A DNA stretch of 64,000 nucleotides from Cerrena zonata (taxonomy: Eukaryota; Basidiomycota; Agaricomycetes; Polyporales; Cerrenaceae). The position numbers and the translations under genes were made by a program. A model generated the notes under the pieces. It was given only the letters and a program-made list of their open reading frames with translations. It was not told the origin of the DNA and did not search any database. This document shows positions 10,767-22,700 of this stretch, piece by piece (the stretch's first letter is position 1; each line of letters starts with the position of its first letter). The stretch lies in NCBI GenBank assembly GCA_038087015.1, contig JASBNA010000040.1, positions 1 through 64,000 of the forward strand, in the 5' to 3' direction.

Positions 10767-11213
10767 CAAAGTTTGGTGGGGGATTTCAAAGCAAAGAAAG
10801 GCATTGTTCTGTTCAAACAATGAGAAATGAAGCTACGATAATGGAAGAAAGTGCATTGTGGGTCTTTACATTGTCTGTGCTAAAAAGGAAATAAAACAAT
10901 GGGGTTTGATCTCTTTCACTGTCTTCTCAGACTTATTTGTTATCTGCATTTGGGGAACAAAGAAAACCACGTGTTTTAAACTAATTCTAGGTTAAACGAC
11001 AACATAATGACTACTCAGCAATCATAACGGCACAAGTCAAAAAGAAGGAAAGCAAAAACAAACGAGAGTGAAAGCAGTCTGAAAGAAACAGATTTTAAGC
11101 AAAGTAAAAAGAGTCCAAGTGGGATCAGCGAAACACTACTAAAGGGGCAACGATAAACAGTATTTGAGACAACCTAACAACATTATAGCGAGAAAAGAAA
11201 AAATAAGGAGAAT

Positions 11214-11534
11214 TTAAACAAGACCATTGATACCCTTAACCTCGTCACTGTCGATGGACTCGACAGGAGTTTCCACCTCATTCTCCTCGTTCCTAAAGAC
11301 GTCTAGCTCGATAGCGACTTTCTCGATGGTGACTGTCACCTCCGCCATCCTGGCAGGCGAAAATGGTCGAGTCGATTGAGACCCAAAGCTCAAACGAAGG
11401 GTTGAGAGGTCAGGCTCTCGACTGTCATAGACAGGGTCTTGCTGTGGCGGTACATAAGGAGTAGGAGGGTCTTCGAGACACCTCTGGTATTGTCGTATTA
11501 AATTAGACCTAAAGAAAGAGATTAGAACTTTCAT
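11214..11534 (-). CDS. Short unknown ORF upstream of the LTR, possibly a retroelement remnant
   Basis: 106 codons on the same strand as the gypsy element, lying outside its putative 5' LTR. The sequence is acidic and Pro/Ser-rich (CLEDPPTPYVPPQ near the start, VETPVESIDSDE near the end) and CpG-rich, like the 4.1-6.1 kb part of the element. The first 15 codons may be intronic, because a CTTTAG and a CCAG acceptor lie inside. It could be the 3' end of a third ORF from a neighbouring or tandem copy of the same element, or a short host exon. No family recognised. Confidence 0.3.
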   Translation of the reverse strand: MKVLISFFRSNLIRQYQRCLEDPPTPYVPPQQDPVYDSREPDLSTLRLSFGSQSTRPFSPARMAEVTVTIEKVAIELDVFRNEENEVETPVESIDSDEVKGINGLV

Positions 11535-11627
11535 TCAACACCATGACGTGTGGGTCAGTAAGTATTAGCATCATTATATCTGCTTTTCACCGACGGTTGA
11601 AACCATACCAATGTGTGTTAGGGTAGT

Positions 11628-14600
11628 ATGATGGGCAAAATCAACGGGCTACCACGGGAACAATTACCAGGCAATTCCCCGATCATCTTAGGACGCTTTC
11701 TGCGGATGTACATGCAATACAGGAATGATCGTGTTCCATTCGATCTGTTGGATATCATGTCATATGATCCCGAAATGGTGGATTTCCCGTACACAGCGGA
11801 TGACTTGGAAATGCCTCTTACCGTCGATGGCTTGCCTCTGAATCAACACGAGCAATGGCCGCAGAAGATGGGTGCGTAACATCGTTTCTTCCCATGTATT
11901 CGCTAATACTTGAGATCAGTGAGCGAGTTCAATACCAGGAGGAAAGCAAACGGGCTTCCAGTCCTTGCAGTCGATGTTGACCCATACTATGGTCGTCTGA
12001 ATGCGGATCGGTTCTTCGCATTGATGTCATCACGTAGTGAGTGTATTATATGACATGTTGATTGGACGCCAGAGACACTAACATACATTGCAGATGGCGA
12101 TAGAACTATATGGGACTATTCTGGACACAGCGAGCCAAGTGAACCAAAGCTACCAATAACGATACCTACGGGACAAGATGAACATCAGATACCTGATGTC
12201 GCGATGGACGTCGACAACATTACGACGGATGGTGCAGATCTTACCGAACCTGCGACACACGGCCCGTACACGTTACGCCAACGAAAACACCGTACTGAAA
12301 GTCCAAATAAGGAGGATGCGCATCGTGATTTTGATGATGAAACGGAAGACATCACGACCGGCGAACCGTCCACAAAGGAGAAAGAGGGAGGGGACTCTGG
12401 ACGACCGGCGAGGATCATTAACGATGAGGTGCGAAAGTGGTTGAAAGATGCATTGACGAAGTCTATTGGCTCAGACACAACGACACCCAGTAACAAGAAG
12501 GTTCGTATCCTGGACGCAATATATGCACCGAAAGCATCTTGGTACGAAGGTCCATACCTACTGGACGACGGTTACTGGCAGCATGAGGTCCACATGCATA
12601 AGCGTCTCGGTGGGCTTCAATTAATGGTATGGGTTTGACGGTCAAACCTTCGACAAAGCTGATGTTACAATATTTCTAGCTTGGAGCTTGTGGTGTTTGT
12701 ACCGCCGAAAACAGTCTGTGCCTGGTCGCCTTCAACATCAGCCCTAATTGCGTACGGTGCCAGTTGCGGCACACCAGCTGCTCATTCCACGCCATCATTG
12801 ACGACGCAGGAGGACATCTAGCTAGCCCATACAGCAACACCCTCGGAAAACGCATTCTTGCGGCACAAATCTACAACATGATGCATGGTCGTTCAATTAT
12901 AATTCGGTACAAAGACGCCCAGAAGGTCAATATGTCACCAGGAATTCCACGAGGAACGCCTTGGTCTCCCCTTACACAGGGTGAGAAGACTCAATTACGG
13001 AACCAAATTCAGGAGCAATGGGAATTGCTCGAGCCAGGACATTGGGAAGACCTCTGGTATGGCGTCGACTACAAAGTCGCAGCGGAGGCACTCTCGCGAA
13101 CTCTATCTCCCAATCGTGGAATTCGGAGGTCGATGAAGCATACAGTTCTTAATGTCCAAGAATCACTCCCCGACGACATCATTGAGTGGGTCGATCATTA
13201 CTACAAAGTCTTGGACAAGGCACAATCGAAGAAGAACTGGACAGGAGAATCAGTCCTGAAGCATTTTGAACACCCACCTGAAATCGAATGGGGCGATCCG
13301 GAGGACGAGGACGATGACGATCAGGAAATCGGTGATGCCGGAAGTGACGAAGATCTCGCGACGGGCATCAACGATGATCGCGAGAGCACAGTGGGGACAG
13401 GGGAGAGTGATGTTGGTAATGATGAGGAGGTTGAAGATGAAGATGGGGAACAATACCAGGAGCTCATCGATGAGGAACAGCAACTCATCGACATGGAGAG
13501 CGACCAAGCCGACAAAGCAAGCGAAGAAGACGTCGACGATGGGAATTACGAACCATGGGGCGGTATTGGTGCCGAGTCAAGTTCGCCACCATTCCATCGC
13601 GATTCTGAGTGGACTGTATTCGACAGTCCACAGCGCGACGAAGGTATGTACTTGGATTCGAAGTGGCGTCCTGACAAATATCTTAACCTACATATAATGT
13701 GTATAGCACGGCCTCTAAGTGACGATGGTGTGAGCATCTTGATTCCACAGCCCATCGACTTACCGGCAGCACCAGTGGTCCCTCCCGGTGAATTGCCAAA
13801 GCAGGCTGAAGGTTCGTCTCAGTGGTTCTTGTGACTGTGATGTTGATCCGACTGGAACCTGGACTAATGGAAACTACAGCTGATGACGACAATGATCCAT
13901 TTGTTGCACCTAGGGAATTTACATCGGGAGAAGTAGTGCCGAGTTCACAGGAGTCTGAACTGGCTGATATCTTCACAATGGACCAACAAGAGGATCCTGT
14001 CGTTCCAGATGTCAATGCAAGTAGGGAGTCAAAGGGAAAGTCTCCCATCATCAGTAGTCCGCTTCGCGATCCAGCCGTCACATCATTGGATACAGCATCG
14101 TCGAGAGAGCCCAACAGCCAGCCACCAAGAACACGCTCGCATACGCCATTACCACTTTCTAACGTTTCATCGCCTGTTCGTCGTCACTTGAGTAGGGTTG
14201 GTGATAGGATCACAGCGGAAGAAGCAAGGGATCTAGAACGTGACGTCAGTGTTTCATCTTTGCATGATGCTCTACATACTCACTAAGCACTTATAGGTTC
14301 GTGAGATGAAAGAGAAGCTGGAGGAGAAGTTCAGACAGGTCAACTCGTTACCACGATCGCCACATGGACGATCACCTTCCTGGTCACAAACAGTCGCTGA
14401 GGCCGGTGTTTGGCTGAAGGATATCCGTGACCATGTCCCAGCAGCATTGCAAGGGATTGCGGAGCTCCGTAACCAGGGTGCATATGTGATGGGAAAGTTG
14501 CAAAGCTTAGAAAGCCATGCTGAAACCAGTCAAGCCCGCGACAGGCAAATCTTAGAGGGGTTCGAGCGTATCATCGAGGCACTGAAAGATCACGAATCCG

Positions 14601-15151
14601 ATGCAGTAAAGGACGCTATTGGCCCCATCATCACAAACGACATCATCCCAGCACTACGGGCATCACTTCACAAAGATCCATCGCAAGAAGAGATCGTGAA
14701 TAGTGACGACAGGCATACATTACCCATCGACGACACACCAGCTGTAGAACCCATCTCTTCTGAGCAACATGCTGACCATGTCTCACCCTCAAATGAGGTC
14801 ACGATGTACATTCATCCATCATTGCCGTCCCCACAACCACCATCAGTCATTCCTGAAGCAGCAACATCTTCCTCTGCGATACTCGTGACTGCGGGAACAA
14901 CATCTCCACCTCAAACACCACCATTATACCCATACGTGAGGACCCCGCAGATATCTCCTGCACTCTTTTATTCACTGTCACGACCTTCCACTCCTTCCAT
15001 TATAACTGTACCCCGCGATGTCTTCAACGAACAGGTCGCAGCTCAACACCCACCGTCACCGTCAAGTGTACCACGGCTCATGTATCCAGAGCAATACTGT
15101 GATACAAATATGGACGACACAAACAATGGCAACAACGAGGACGATGGTTGA
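11628..15151 (+). CDS. Large protein with internal Zn(II)2Cys6 cluster, KDZ-cassette gene
   Basis: Seven exons: 11628-11871, 11920-12036, 12094-12626, 12680-13643, 13707-13811, 13880-14244, 14297-15151, giving 3183 nt (1060 aa) with every junction in frame. Residues 302-332 hold six cysteines spaced C-x2-C-x6-C-x9-C-x2-C-x6-C, exactly the pattern of fungal binuclear zinc clusters; the cluster begins right after intron 3. Such a cluster normally sits near the N-terminus of transcription factors; here it is internal. A strongly acidic stretch (about residues 490-590) is followed by a Pro/Ser-rich part, then a helical, probably coiled-coil region opening VREMKEKLEEKF and a Pro/Ser/Thr-rich tail. 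The N-terminal 80 residues are not recognised. Likely role, by inference, is sequence-specific DNA binding for the mobile cassette, or a regulator of it. It converges on the minus-strand gene ending at 15274, leaving 122 bp. Confidence 0.65.
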
Positions 15152-15273
15152 TTTGCTATCCCTTCGACCATGTATTTGTATGTGTTAGAATGGCCCTGAC
15201 GTGCTTCAGTACATGTTATGAATTCGATCCCATTGCAATATTGTGTATATACATTGTGTATATGAATGTCCTA

Positions 15274-18151
15274 TCATGCCTTCTTTCCACGACCACGAGT
15301 TTGAGAACCCTTCCGACCACCACCGCGTCCGCGGCTTGAACCTTTCGATGTTGGTTTGATAGAATCCCGTCCACTTCCCGAAGCTTGAGCTCGTCCGTCA
15401 TCGTCACTGTCATCAAACCGGCGGGGTTTGACACGGGGACGACCGCTTCGTCGTATGTCAACAGCAGTATCGTCAGTTGTTGCATTTTTTGATTTCTTCT
15501 GAGCTGGGCCTCCACGTGAAGGGGTGATGGGAGATCTTGGTGCGTCTGCTGTGGCCCTTTTGCCATCACCTACTGGGGTGGTCGGGCGTACGGCACTCCC
15601 TGTATCGTCTGGACAGATGTAAAGTCATCGTCACTTTGCACGATCAAGATCTTTTAGAGTTATCGACGAACCTTGTACTTCGGCTACACCTGCCCTTGCC
15701 CTTTGTCGCGGGAGTGGATAGGGACGTTGAGAGGAAGTGTCGCGTGTACCCACGATCGAAGCTTGTGCCACCGCTTTCAGAACGGCATTGATTTTCGCGA
15801 CAACGTCCTGGCTTATTTGAGATGTGTCTGTAATGTATGAGGGCAGTTCGTCGCCGGGATCCCCTTCGTCGAATGGAAAATGGAGAGCCACACCATCCCG
15901 CAAAACAAGGCCAGTGACCAACAAGAACTCCTCGACATTCGTGAGATTTTGCAGTGATTTGTGGGTGTCCTTCTTCCACTGGAGAATATACTGAAGAAAG
16001 CGGATGAATTCCATCTCGTCGATGTGAATGCTTTCCGGAAGAAACACGTCAGGGTGGTCCCAAGTGCCCCACGTAAATGTGTGTGGTATGTCAGTGGTCA
16101 TCGATGGCTTGTGGAATATGTTAGTGTCTTCGCCATCTGTATCGTGTGAGCAGTATTTACCTTTTGCATCTTGAACCATCCGAGCAATGATAGATAGTCT
16201 TGATCGGTTGTCAGACTTGAAAGGAATTGCATCTTTCGGCCAGGATCGTTCTGAGCCCAAGTAGGTGGTTCACGTCGTGGGTCCTCCACAGATGTGGTCT
16301 TTCTTTGCTTGGATGTGAGCTGGGCAAGAAGGGATTCGAGGTCATCCGTGACAGGATCCTCATTCGGCACAATGGTTGGCTGAGTTTCTGCAGTATCTTG
16401 CGCTCGTTGCTTACCCTTGTCTTGTCCCAGCATGATACTAATCTCGTGATCACTATCGGCTCCATCACCACGCTCATGGTGATCCTGCAAGTCAACATGA
16501 TCCCTCTCCTCACTCGACAGCTGTGTACCATCATCTACATCAATACCACTGCCAGAGCCCCCCGCAACTGGAGCATGATCGCCAATGACATTTCGCAGAG
16601 TGACACGCTGCCTGTCTGCCACAGTAGATGCTTCCCTCGATGGATCGTCATCTTCACGATTAAAGTCGCTGTGCTCAATAACCGTGCCATGCTCGCGAGC
16701 GTACCTGATCATCCATGAGGAGTCGTACTTGGCGATTTCGACAGCTGAATCTCCTCTTTTCTTCTGGTATGCTTTCCACTTGAAGATTACCAGATTCGAT
16801 TCACCAGTGAGGTAACGTATCTGGCGAGCACGGATGTGATTCACGAAAGCGTCGAAATCCTCCGCTTTCATGATACCAGGCTTATTTAGCTTCCACTGAG
16901 TACCTTCAACAAGCGCCTCTGGTGGTAGGAATTCCGCATCAATGTACCGAGAGACGTCCTGCATTATTTCTAGGTAAGGTGGATGTGCATTTGGGTTTGA
17001 GCATGCCATGCCTGTCGCAGAACGTTAGTGTCTCAGAGTGTAAGTTACGTGAAGAATATAGGAGACACGTACAATAATGTGCAGTAAGGTACCAAACAAC
17101 GGCTTTCCGTCGCTCCTTCCCAGTCATTCGGGGAGGAAATTTGGACAAGAGGGGAATGCCACTTTTATCAAAGACAACCTTATCTAGTGGCTTACGTTCA
17201 CCGTTTAGTTCCAATCGCACCCAGTCATAGAACTGATTTGTAGGCCATGCGTATGGGTCGGGAATGCTATCAATAAATGTTGTACGATAGTCCTTGGGGG
17301 TCGTCTCTTTGCTATATTGCAACATTTAGATGTCATAACCGGTATACATAACAGTGCTCTACTTACACAGAATGTGAGAACTTTCGTCCATCCACCTTGG
17401 TAGGTCGTGATGACAAAATAACCATGTGAGCACCGAAGTATTGCTCAGCACAGTGGAGGACGGTATCGATGAATGAGACAAACTGCATGTCGCCATATCT
17501 ATGTGGAAGGAATCAGTCATCAATGAAATTGCACTGTAGACGTGAGTCCAACCTACAGTGCCTTTTGCTCGGTAGTGATATTCCCCTTGTTGATCTTATC
17601 CGCCTCCTCTTCCCATTCCTTCTGAATCAACCCATCGACGCCGTCCCAGGCGGCCTTCTTCACAGTTTGATAAGCACCAATCCACACAGCGTCCGCATTT
17701 TGTGGATCAGCAAGATGCGCCTCAACCATCTCCTTAAGGTCTTCCCAGTTACTGGCCGCCCACAGCTGGCTTCCGGTGATCTTCTTCAAAAACCCAAACT
17801 TCGCGGGTTTAACATGATTAAATGGGCGAACAAAGCGGTCATAAAACCAGGTCGATACACGCTATCATATGATTAGTCGGGAATAGAATGATGTTCGCAT
17901 TGACATACCAGTCGCGTGAGTGCGATTTCATTCTTGTCGGACATCTTGAAATGTGAGATGACATCATCTGCAGCACGTTTCGCGATGGCGCGTCTAGCAT
18001 TACCATCCTTTGCAAGACGGTACTCTGGAGCGAATTCCTGCATGCGTGATTTGTGCTCTGGGAGCAGGCCGAGTTCGGTGAGGTCAAGAGAGTCATCGTC
18101 ATCCATAGCGTTGGGGGTATGCTTGGTTGAAATGGGTACACCACCTAGCAC
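15274..18151 (-). CDS. AT-hook and RG-rich protein, KDZ-cassette gene
   Basis: Seven exons on the minus strand: 18151-17909, 17861-17557, 17498-17367, 17311-17073, 17011-16161, 16107-15672, 15608-15274. They total 2541 nt (846 aa) and all junctions stay in frame. A second ATG at 18106 (MDDDDSLDLTEL) is an equally good start. The N-terminal 270 residues are helical and Trp/Phe-containing, with no family I know. A Ser/Asp/Glu-rich middle follows. The C-terminus has RRSGRPRVKPRRFDD, whose GRPR core matches an AT-hook (minor-groove DNA binding), then an RG-rich tail ending GRGGGRKGSQTRGRGKKA. Function is unknown; nuclear DNA binding is inferred from the hook. It is divergent from the dioxygenase gene (229 bp between the two ATGs), so the pair may share a promoter. 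Confidence 0.65.
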
Positions 18152-18379
18152 TATTTATCGTCATTGTTGAATGCTCAAACATTCACGAACACGTTGTATA
18201 TGTTCCGCAACAATGTTAAACATGTGGTTATCTCGTGGAGGAATGGTGTATCAACTTGGATGCCCCGTTTTGGTGATGCATTACATCATTGGTGGTGGCG
18301 CTTGAGTGATCGGGAAGACGCCGTTATCAATGCGATCGGGAGTGCAACAACACATTGTGCACCCTCATCATAATACAAC
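18152..18379. promoter_or_regulatory. Shared intergenic region between AT-hook gene and TET/JBP gene
   Basis: 228 bp separate the divergent start codons. The stretch reads as non-coding and holds short AT-rich pieces but no clear TATA box. Its position makes it a candidate bidirectional promoter for the two cassette genes; that is inference from layout only. Confidence 0.35.
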
Positions 18380-19715
18380 ATGGACGATACAGGGCCGAAC
18401 AGTTTTCAAATGATGCATCAAACGTCTACATACATGCTGCAATGCTACACGACATTGTTACATGCCACGACACATGGCGATGACTATCACCGTCCTGGCA
18501 AACCATCCCACCTATCTGAAGAGTTCACTGCAGATTGCCACAGTGTTATTTCCATGATGGTGCGAGCATTCCTAAATCCTGGTACGTGGGATTGTATTTC
18601 ATGCATGCCATGGTATCCCTAACATGAATGAATAGTCCCCACAACGTGGGATGTCGCGAACTACTGTCACGATCTGGCGCAGATCGGGACATCTCTCGGA
18701 AGGAAAGGAAAGAAGGAGGCAAAACTGTGGAAGCGTTACCCTTGGGTAGATAGCTGCATTCGGTCAATCTCCTCGGCACGAACAGTGGTTGATTGTTATG
18801 GGAGAATCATGACATGGATCCTTCCGGATATATTACCAGTACGGATGCAGGTATGTGAATCATGTTCTTGTTGTCCTTCTAACCTCAAAGTATTGGTATA
18901 GGAAATGTTGTATAATGCTACAGTTGACATTAACAACGACTTAGCGGGTGGGCCGGACGTCAAGAATCCAGGTTGTTCCTGGCGATTGGATCCCTCGCTC
19001 TTTACTCGGACATCTGATAACGATCCTATTGGTGTACTCAACTTCTCACCGGCGTGGTTCATGAATGGGTGGGAGGTAGGTGACTCTTTTGTCTTCTTGA
19101 CGTATTACATTGGTGTTCAATTCGCCACAGGGAAAACACGAGGGGCTTGCAACATCACCATTTTTACGTTCACCTCGTGGCCGCCAGTGGGTTCAGGGTG
19201 TATCTGAGGTCGGCATGTTGCTTTCTGGTGTCCTTCGAATTATGCATCCAGATCAATACCGAATGATGTACGAGACGCAGAAGGCAATCGCGACAGATTC
19301 ACGTTTCGAGGCCAGCATCTCCAACTGGCCATTTATTTTCAATGCAACTACAATCGTCGCGAACCGACGGTGCAGATTACATCGTGATACACGAGGTTCA
19401 ATGCAGTTGTTTGACTTACTCGTCTCAGTTGGCCGTTATCAGAATGCACCCTTCTTCTTGCACCCTGCCGGCCTTCAGATTCCTAATTCCCCCGGCACAA
19501 TTGTGGCATTTAGTGGGAAAGCATTCCCTCATGGAGTTGCGAAGGCAAATGGCTCTCGAGTATGCCATGCCTTCTACATGCGACAATCCCTTCAGATCTT
19601 TACAAAGGTACGCCCATCTGAATGGATGAAGCAGGAGGTCTACAGACAGTGGGTTGGGCCAGTTCAGTCAGATCGCCTTCGCGATATGCACACGAATCCA
19701 TTCGAGCTACTGTAA
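18380..19715 (+). CDS. TET/JBP-family 2-oxoglutarate, Fe(II)-dependent DNA dioxygenase
   Basis: Four exons: 18380-18581, 18636-18850, 18902-19075, 19131-19715; 1176 nt, 391 aa, all in frame. The double-stranded beta-helix signature is clear: the HxD iron ligands in CRLHRDTRGS (His281, Asp283), the distal iron His in FPHGVAKANGSR (His331) and a following Arg in AFYMRQS (Arg348) placed to bind 2-oxoglutarate. Gly-Arg and Pro/Phe-rich strands between them fit fungal TET/JBP enzymes, which oxidise 5-methylcytosine in DNA. Length is typical of the compact fungal forms without extra Cys-rich domains. The gene lies 57 bp upstream of the transposase start on the same strand, the arrangement known for KDZ-linked TET/JBP genes. 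All residues needed for catalysis appear present. The alternative, a generic prolyl hydroxylase-like protein, is less likely given the neighbour. Confidence 0.85.
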
Positions 19716-19772
19716 CTTATATAGGCATATGTCTTTAAATACATCCTGCATCTTTCACTCCATACACCCACC

Positions 19773-22700
19773 GTGATGTCTCGCCATGAAAGATCCAAAC
19801 GGCAAGGTGACCCACTCACATTAGCCCTGCAGGCCAGTAATCGTCGTCGGGGTAAACAGAATGAGGAAGTTGTCTATCATCAGATCTTACCAATTGAAGT
19901 TTTAAATCGCAGAAAAGGTCGCCGATCGCAACCAATGACCCGGAACCATCATCTCTCCCAACCCTCTCACTCACGACCGCACAATGTCGCGACAACGACG
20001 GTACCTGAAACTCCATCACAGCCTGTAGCCCCACTTACCCAGTCGCAACACGACACTACACGTTTGTTTCGCTTTGGCCAACCCCATGAAGATGTTTACT
20101 TTGAGTTTGAATGGGCACCACCACGACGGCAAAAGGTAAGTTGCGGTCACCGTCATCTGCCATGCCTCCACTCAACTGCTACATTTTAGACACAGAATTC
20201 TTACATCGAGGAATGGCTTTCTGAGAGGAATAGCTATCTCAAGGCGATCCTCGACCGCGAGGCACCCCCCAGCCGGTTGTGTAGTCGTGACTGTGGCCAA
20301 GCGATGAAGTGGCGATGTCACGACTGTTTTGGAGAACCAGTCTTTTGTACCGATTGCTGCAGAACAACACACCTATCAAACCCATTCCATCGTGTATCTG
20401 TGTGGAGTGATACATTCTTCTATCGATCTTCTCTACGCCACGCCGGAGTTGTGTTACATCTCGGGCATAATGGGTTCCCTTGTCCGTCTACACCTGCTGT
20501 GCAGATCACGTCCAATCCAGTCGTGACACTCACCGTCCCCGAATCACCTATCCATAATCGTGACCTTGATCAACATACCCGCGATCCCAACTGTGCAACC
20601 CTCGACACCCCCTCCTTAGCGACCCTCACGCTCACGGATGATCCTCCTTCTCACTCGTCCGACCATGTCGCTTCACCCCAACTGGGTGCTGAAGATCTTG
20701 TTACTGGTACCAATGTCACTGATCCGGGTCGAAGTGGCGATCACATTGACCCCGATTCAAGTGACGATCTGATGGAGTTTGAGAGGGCTGGTATTTCGCA
20801 TCCAGCATCGTCGTATCCCAAAGGACGTGATGCTCGTGGAAATCAATGGCTCACTGTAGTTGACATCGGTGGTGTACATCACCTTCCCACTCACTTTTGT
20901 TCATGCTCGTCATCAGAGCTCGTCCCACCTCGACTTCAACTCCTACAACTTGGGTTGTATCCGGCAACAATCAATGAACCTCAAACTGTCTTCACGTTTA
21001 GGCTACTTGACGATTTTGATGTGGACAATCTGGAGACGAAGGCGGCGGCACAACGCTACTATGCAAAGCTCAAGCGACTAACATCGAACGCCTTTCCGCA
21101 GGACGTTGCAGATCGATATCGCGAGTTTATGCGTGTTATGCGGGAGTGGCGCAATTTGAAGTCGCGACAACGTATGGGGATTGGTCACGACACACACCAA
21201 GATGCCATTCCTGATGGTGGTCTGGCCCTTTTCTGTCCCGCATGTCCACAGCCCGGTATCAACCTGCCTGAGAATTGGCAGGATGACGGCGACCAGTCAG
21301 TTGAGGTCTGATATTAACAAAGGAACTAAAGTATACTGATTGACTTTGTAGGCTGAAGTACATGCCAACCCTCGTTGTTGACGGAAACTTCAAGCAAGAA
21401 CACCTCAAAATGAAGCAGTCTAAGGACGATGTTCCACTCAGTGATGGCCATGGCTACATGGTTGGAAAGGAACGTTTTGACCAATATATCAAGTCTGTAC
21501 CCAAGACCGCTGTTGAGGTTTGTGATATATCTTGAACGCTGAACATGTCTAACCCGCTATAAGCCATCCACATGCCATGAACACGATGCAGTAAAGAGTC
21601 AGAACTCTACCCGCGCACATCTGGATGCCACTGGGATTGGAGCTGTCGCATGTAAACATGGGTGTTTCTACCCTCATTCTGTTGTTAACTTTCAAAAAGG
21701 AGAAGGGTATGACGTCCTTTCTTTTCACTCCAATACACGTCTAATTCGATCCCAGCCAACGATATATGGACTACGCGATCGTCAACGCTCTTAATTATAT
21801 CTCTGTCGTAGCAGTTGCACTTCTGCTGTACGACATAATGTGTCAGTTCTTTCTCAAGTTCGCTTCCCGTATTGCGGATTGTCCACCTTTCCTCAACCTT
21901 CGATCGAACCTTGCCATTAAACCTGGTATTGGTTTATTTCATGTACATGGGCATGTGAAGGAATGCTACGCACGTTACGCTCCAACATTCATTCGAGGTG
22001 CGGGAATGGTGGATGGCGAAATAATGGAGACTCTTTGGAGCCCTTTGAACCACACAGCTCCCAGTGCAAGACCAATGTCGTGGTTCCATCGCCAGGAATA
22101 CCTTGATTCGCATATGGGGGACTCAAACTGGAAAAAACTTACGAGGATGGGTAAGTTGACTCGTTGTCATGCTCCATAGTTTGCCTAACACTATGTCACA
22201 GTCCCGACACTGTTTCGCAAGTGGCAGGTCTGTCTCGAGCAAGTTGCGGATAGCCAGGATTACTTTGACAAGCTCTCCCAGCACGTCGGTGCCAGTAATG
22301 CAGCAGACTGGACTCGGTTAGAGAACCGAATCCAACTCCTGCGTAGCAGCAACATTGAGGTGATGGATGCCCTGGATGTCAAGGAAGCGGTAGGTTCGTG
22401 TCAGTGTGATCATTCATGTCCAAAGCTATTGATTCCTATCTCAGCACCTGGAAAGGCCGACGTTCAGCGTGAACTGGCCACTGAGGAAGACGGTACTAGT
22501 CTCTCACCAGGAACCTCAGCCTGGATTTCATTTGGGCTCAAGATTGAAGAGCAACAGTAAATGCACTTTGCCATTCATGATCGAAATGTGTACTTATTAC
22601 CTCACTCTAGAATAGACCTCTTGAAACAGGTTCGAAAATTACAAGCAGAGCCTAGTATCGAATTGCAGCTGTCGCTACAGGCGAAGCGACGACGCCTCCA

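Larger units (their letters stand above)
1..11213 (-). mobile_element. Ty3/gypsy LTR retrotransposon, left end cut by the window
   Basis: The minus strand carries, in transcription order, a 5' LTR/leader region (about 11.2-10.15 kb), a gag-protease ORF, a reverse transcriptase-RNase H-integrase ORF and a third ORF that leaves the window at base 1. Domain order RT, RNase H, integrase is the Ty3/gypsy order. The 3' LTR is not in the window, so LTR identity, age and target-site duplication cannot be judged. Both long ORFs are free of stops, so the copy may be recent. It is unusually long: more than 10 kb of internal sequence, because gag-protease is followed by about 1000 codons of low-complexity sequence. 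No chromodomain was seen. Confidence 0.85.
10145..11213 (-). repeat. Putative 5' LTR and leader of the gypsy element
   Basis: This AT-rich stretch holds no ORF and precedes the gag start on the minus strand. If the primer-binding site at 10340-10358 is right, the LTR would end just upstream at a CA (plus-strand TG at 10361) and extend right to somewhere near 11.0-11.2 kb. The partner LTR lies outside the window, so I cannot fix the limits by comparison. Confidence 0.4.

Noticed and set aside
12185..14114. Minus-strand frames across the Zn2Cys6 gene
   Set aside because: Shadows of its acidic and Ser-rich coding exons.
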